From positions 1 through 8,005 of the forward strand of contig DASZKZ010000078.1 in the NCBI GenBank assembly GCA_035552595.1: a DNA stretch of 8,005 nucleotides, written 5' to 3'. Origin of the DNA: Aeolococcus sp035552595 (GTDB taxonomy: Bacteria > Chloroflexota > Dormibacteria > Aeolococcales > Aeolococcaceae). Both the position numbers and the translations under genes were made by a program. The notes beneath the pieces are model-generated. The model made no database searches, had not been told where the DNA came from, and saw only the letters and a program-made list of their open reading frames with translations. Below, one piece after another: positions 7,046-8,005 of the stretch (within the stretch, counting starts at the first letter, position 1; every line of letters begins with the position of its first letter).

Positions 7046-7075
7046 ACAGTACGAGCAGAAACCTGCGGGTGTCAA
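7046..7075 (-). promoter_or_regulatory. Sigma-70-type promoter of the peptidase gene
   Basis: The minus strand has a perfect -35 box TTGACA (7070-7075) and an 18-nt spacer. The -10 box TACTGT (7046-7051) keeps the three most conserved positions (T1, A2, T6) of TATAAT. Initiation would fall near 7038-7040, giving a leader of about 40 nt with the Shine-Dalgarno near its 3' end. Position, strand and spacing all fit transcription of the peptidase gene and possibly the two lipid genes beyond it. Confidence 0.65.
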
Positions 7076-7096
7076 GACCCGGCCACCGGCCGGGTC
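7076..7096 (-). terminator. Perfect stem-loop at the end of the TrmB gene
   Basis: Arms GACCCGGCC and GGCCGGGTC pair perfectly over 9 bp (8 of them G-C) with a 3-nt loop. The first arm overlaps the regulator's TGA stop (7095-7097), and the second arm ends exactly at the -35 box of the peptidase promoter. There is no U-tract, so classical intrinsic termination is uncertain. It may be a U-less terminator separating the two transcripts, or a DNA palindrome bound by a regulator upstream of -35. Confidence 0.5.
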
Positions 7097-7943
7097 AGGG
7101 AGCGCTGAGGGCCCTGGCGCGCCTGGTGGCGAGCGCCTCGCCGTACTCGAGCGACGTGTCCCACACCGCCTCGAAGGCGATCTTGAGGATGCGCGCCAGG
7201 GCAGGATGCTCGATCACCACCGTGGTGCCGCTGGGCTCGGCCACCGGGTCGGCCATGCCGAACATGACGATGGTCTCGTCGATGATGCCGAGCTTGAGGG
7301 GCAGCTCGGCGACGAAGCGGATCTGCTCGCCGGCCTCCGCAAATGCCTGCACGGCGGCGGGGAACTCGGGATCATCGAAGGCGGAGAGCTCGTAGATGCT
7401 GCGCATGGTCCGCCGTCGCGCCACGTCCAATCCCCGGACGTTGTCCCGCACGGTCACCGCATAGGGCGGCTTGGTGAAGACGAGGATCTCCCTCTGGGTG
7501 GCGTCGAGGAGGTCGTTGAAGCGCTGGGCGATGGCGCGCTGGTCGCGGAGCACCTCGATGTAGTCGAGAGGATCGGTGTGCGCCTGGCCCTCGTGGTACG
7601 CGGGGCGCAGCCGTTCCAGGAGGCTCTCCGCGCTGGCCTCGGCGGCGGCCAAGCGCTGCCGGTGGGCCCCCACCAGGCCCTCGAGGGCGAGCGCGGGCTC
7701 CACCGCCGCGTACTGCGCGGTCCTGCCCGGGCGCACCGCCGCCAGCCCCTTCTCGACGAGGCCGTCGAGCACGTCATAGATGCGCTGCCGCGGCACCCCG
7801 GTGAGGCGGGCCATCTCCCCCGCCGTCGACGCCTGACGGCGGAGCAGCCCGACATAGGTGCGGGCCTCGTACTGGTTCAACCCCAGCCCCACCATCTGAT
7901 CGGCGATCTCGCTGTCGGGCGGCTCTCCCATGGCGCGTCGCAT
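7095..7943 (-). CDS. TrmB-family transcriptional regulator
   Basis: This 282-residue protein matches the TrmB architecture: a DNA-binding winged helix followed by an effector domain. Residues 16-83 form the winged helix-turn-helix, with LGLNQYEARTYVGLL, AGEMARLTGVPRQRIYDVLDGLVEKGL and the wing VRPGRTAQYAAVEP. Residues 87-113 look like a coiled coil for dimerisation. Residues 125-265 form the C-terminal regulatory domain (REILVFTKPPYA, IRFVAELPLKLGIIDETIVMFG, ALARILKIAFEAVWDTS), which in TrmB relatives binds sugars or other small molecules. The ligand here cannot be inferred. ATG at 7943 gives the longest frame; ATG at 7931 (MGEPPDS...) is also possible. Neither has a Shine-Dalgarno, so leaderless translation is possible. 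It lies directly upstream of the peptidase promoter on the same strand, making that promoter its most likely local target. The 62 nt beyond it to the window edge hold no recognisable feature. Confidence 0.9.
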   Translation of the reverse strand: MRRAMGEPPDSEIADQMVGLGLNQYEARTYVGLLRRQASTAGEMARLTGVPRQRIYDVLDGLVEKGLAAVRPGRTAQYAAVEPALALEGLVGAHRQRLAAAEASAESLLERLRPAYHEGQAHTDPLDYIEVLRDQRAIAQRFNDLLDATQREILVFTKPPYAVTVRDNVRGLDVARRRTMRSIYELSAFDDPEFPAAVQAFAEAGEQIRFVAELPLKLGIIDETIVMFGMADPVAEPSGTTVVIEHPALARILKIAFEAVWDTSLEYGEALATRRARALSAP

Positions 7944-8005
7944 TGTGGCGGGCGCGCACCCCGATCACCAACCCTGCGGCGCGGCGGTGTCGGTCTTCGG
8001 TTGAC

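Noticed and set aside
7936..7970. Possible promoter for the TrmB gene (TTGGTG, 18 nt, CACAAT)
   Set aside because: The -10-like hexamer overlaps the first ATG and the -35 match is poor. It would only make sense for a leaderless start at 7931; too weak to list as a feature.
1..8005. Search for mobile elements, CRISPR, tRNA, rRNA and toxin/defence systems
   Set aside because: No direct-repeat arrays, transposase motifs, terminal repeats, tRNA-like cloverleaf or rRNA sequence was seen by reading either strand.

Overview
The window is very GC-rich (about 70% by eye), densely coding, and has every convincing gene on the minus strand. It therefore reads right to left: TrmB-type regulator, large secreted peptidase, acyltransferase, SRPBCC/adenylate-ligase-like fusion, then the start of an unidentified gene cut by the window edge. 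GC content, GTG/TTG starts, mycobacteria-like lipid genes and a bacterial TrmB protein suggest a high-GC Terrabacteria member such as Actinomycetota, Chloroflexota or Dormibacterota. There is no rRNA or marker gene to settle this.

Right side (7095-7943): a TrmB-family transcription factor with an N-terminal winged helix-turn-helix, a short coiled coil and a C-terminal effector domain. Between it and the next gene is a compact control region (about 7006-7096). In transcription order it holds a perfect 9-bp stem-loop touching the regulator's stop codon, a TTGACA -35 box directly abutting that stem, a TACTGT -10 box, a perfect 6-bp inverted repeat over the likely transcription start, and a strong AGGAGG Shine-Dalgarno. 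This is the best-supported promoter in the window.

Centre (2703-6998): a 1431-residue exported protein. It has a signal peptide, an I9-like propeptide, a catalytic domain of the S8/S53 superfamily with a sedolisin-type Glu/Asp/Asp/Ser set, Ig/FnIII-like beta-sandwich segments and a C-terminal propeller-like region. The flanks of the catalytic domain look more like subtilisins (S8), while the catalytic residues look like sedolisins (S53).

Left side (228-2672): two closely packed genes with a 3-nt gap. The first is a membrane-lipid-type acyltransferase of the PlsC/LPLAT superfamily. The second is an unusual fusion of an SRPBCC lipid-binding domain to an acyl-CoA-synthetase-like domain. That ligase half has lost its P-loop, its catalytic His motif and its YGxTE motif, and it stops before the C-terminal subdomain, so it is probably a pseudoenzyme or a decaying gene. 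A 190-nt partial reading frame of unknown function follows at the window edge.

How the genes could work together is inference. The TrmB protein may control the adjacent peptidase promoter, and the two lipid genes may be read through from it, because only 30 nt (containing an RNA hairpin) separate them from the peptidase. No mobile element, CRISPR array, tRNA or rRNA was seen, and no stretch over 300 nt lacks a gene.
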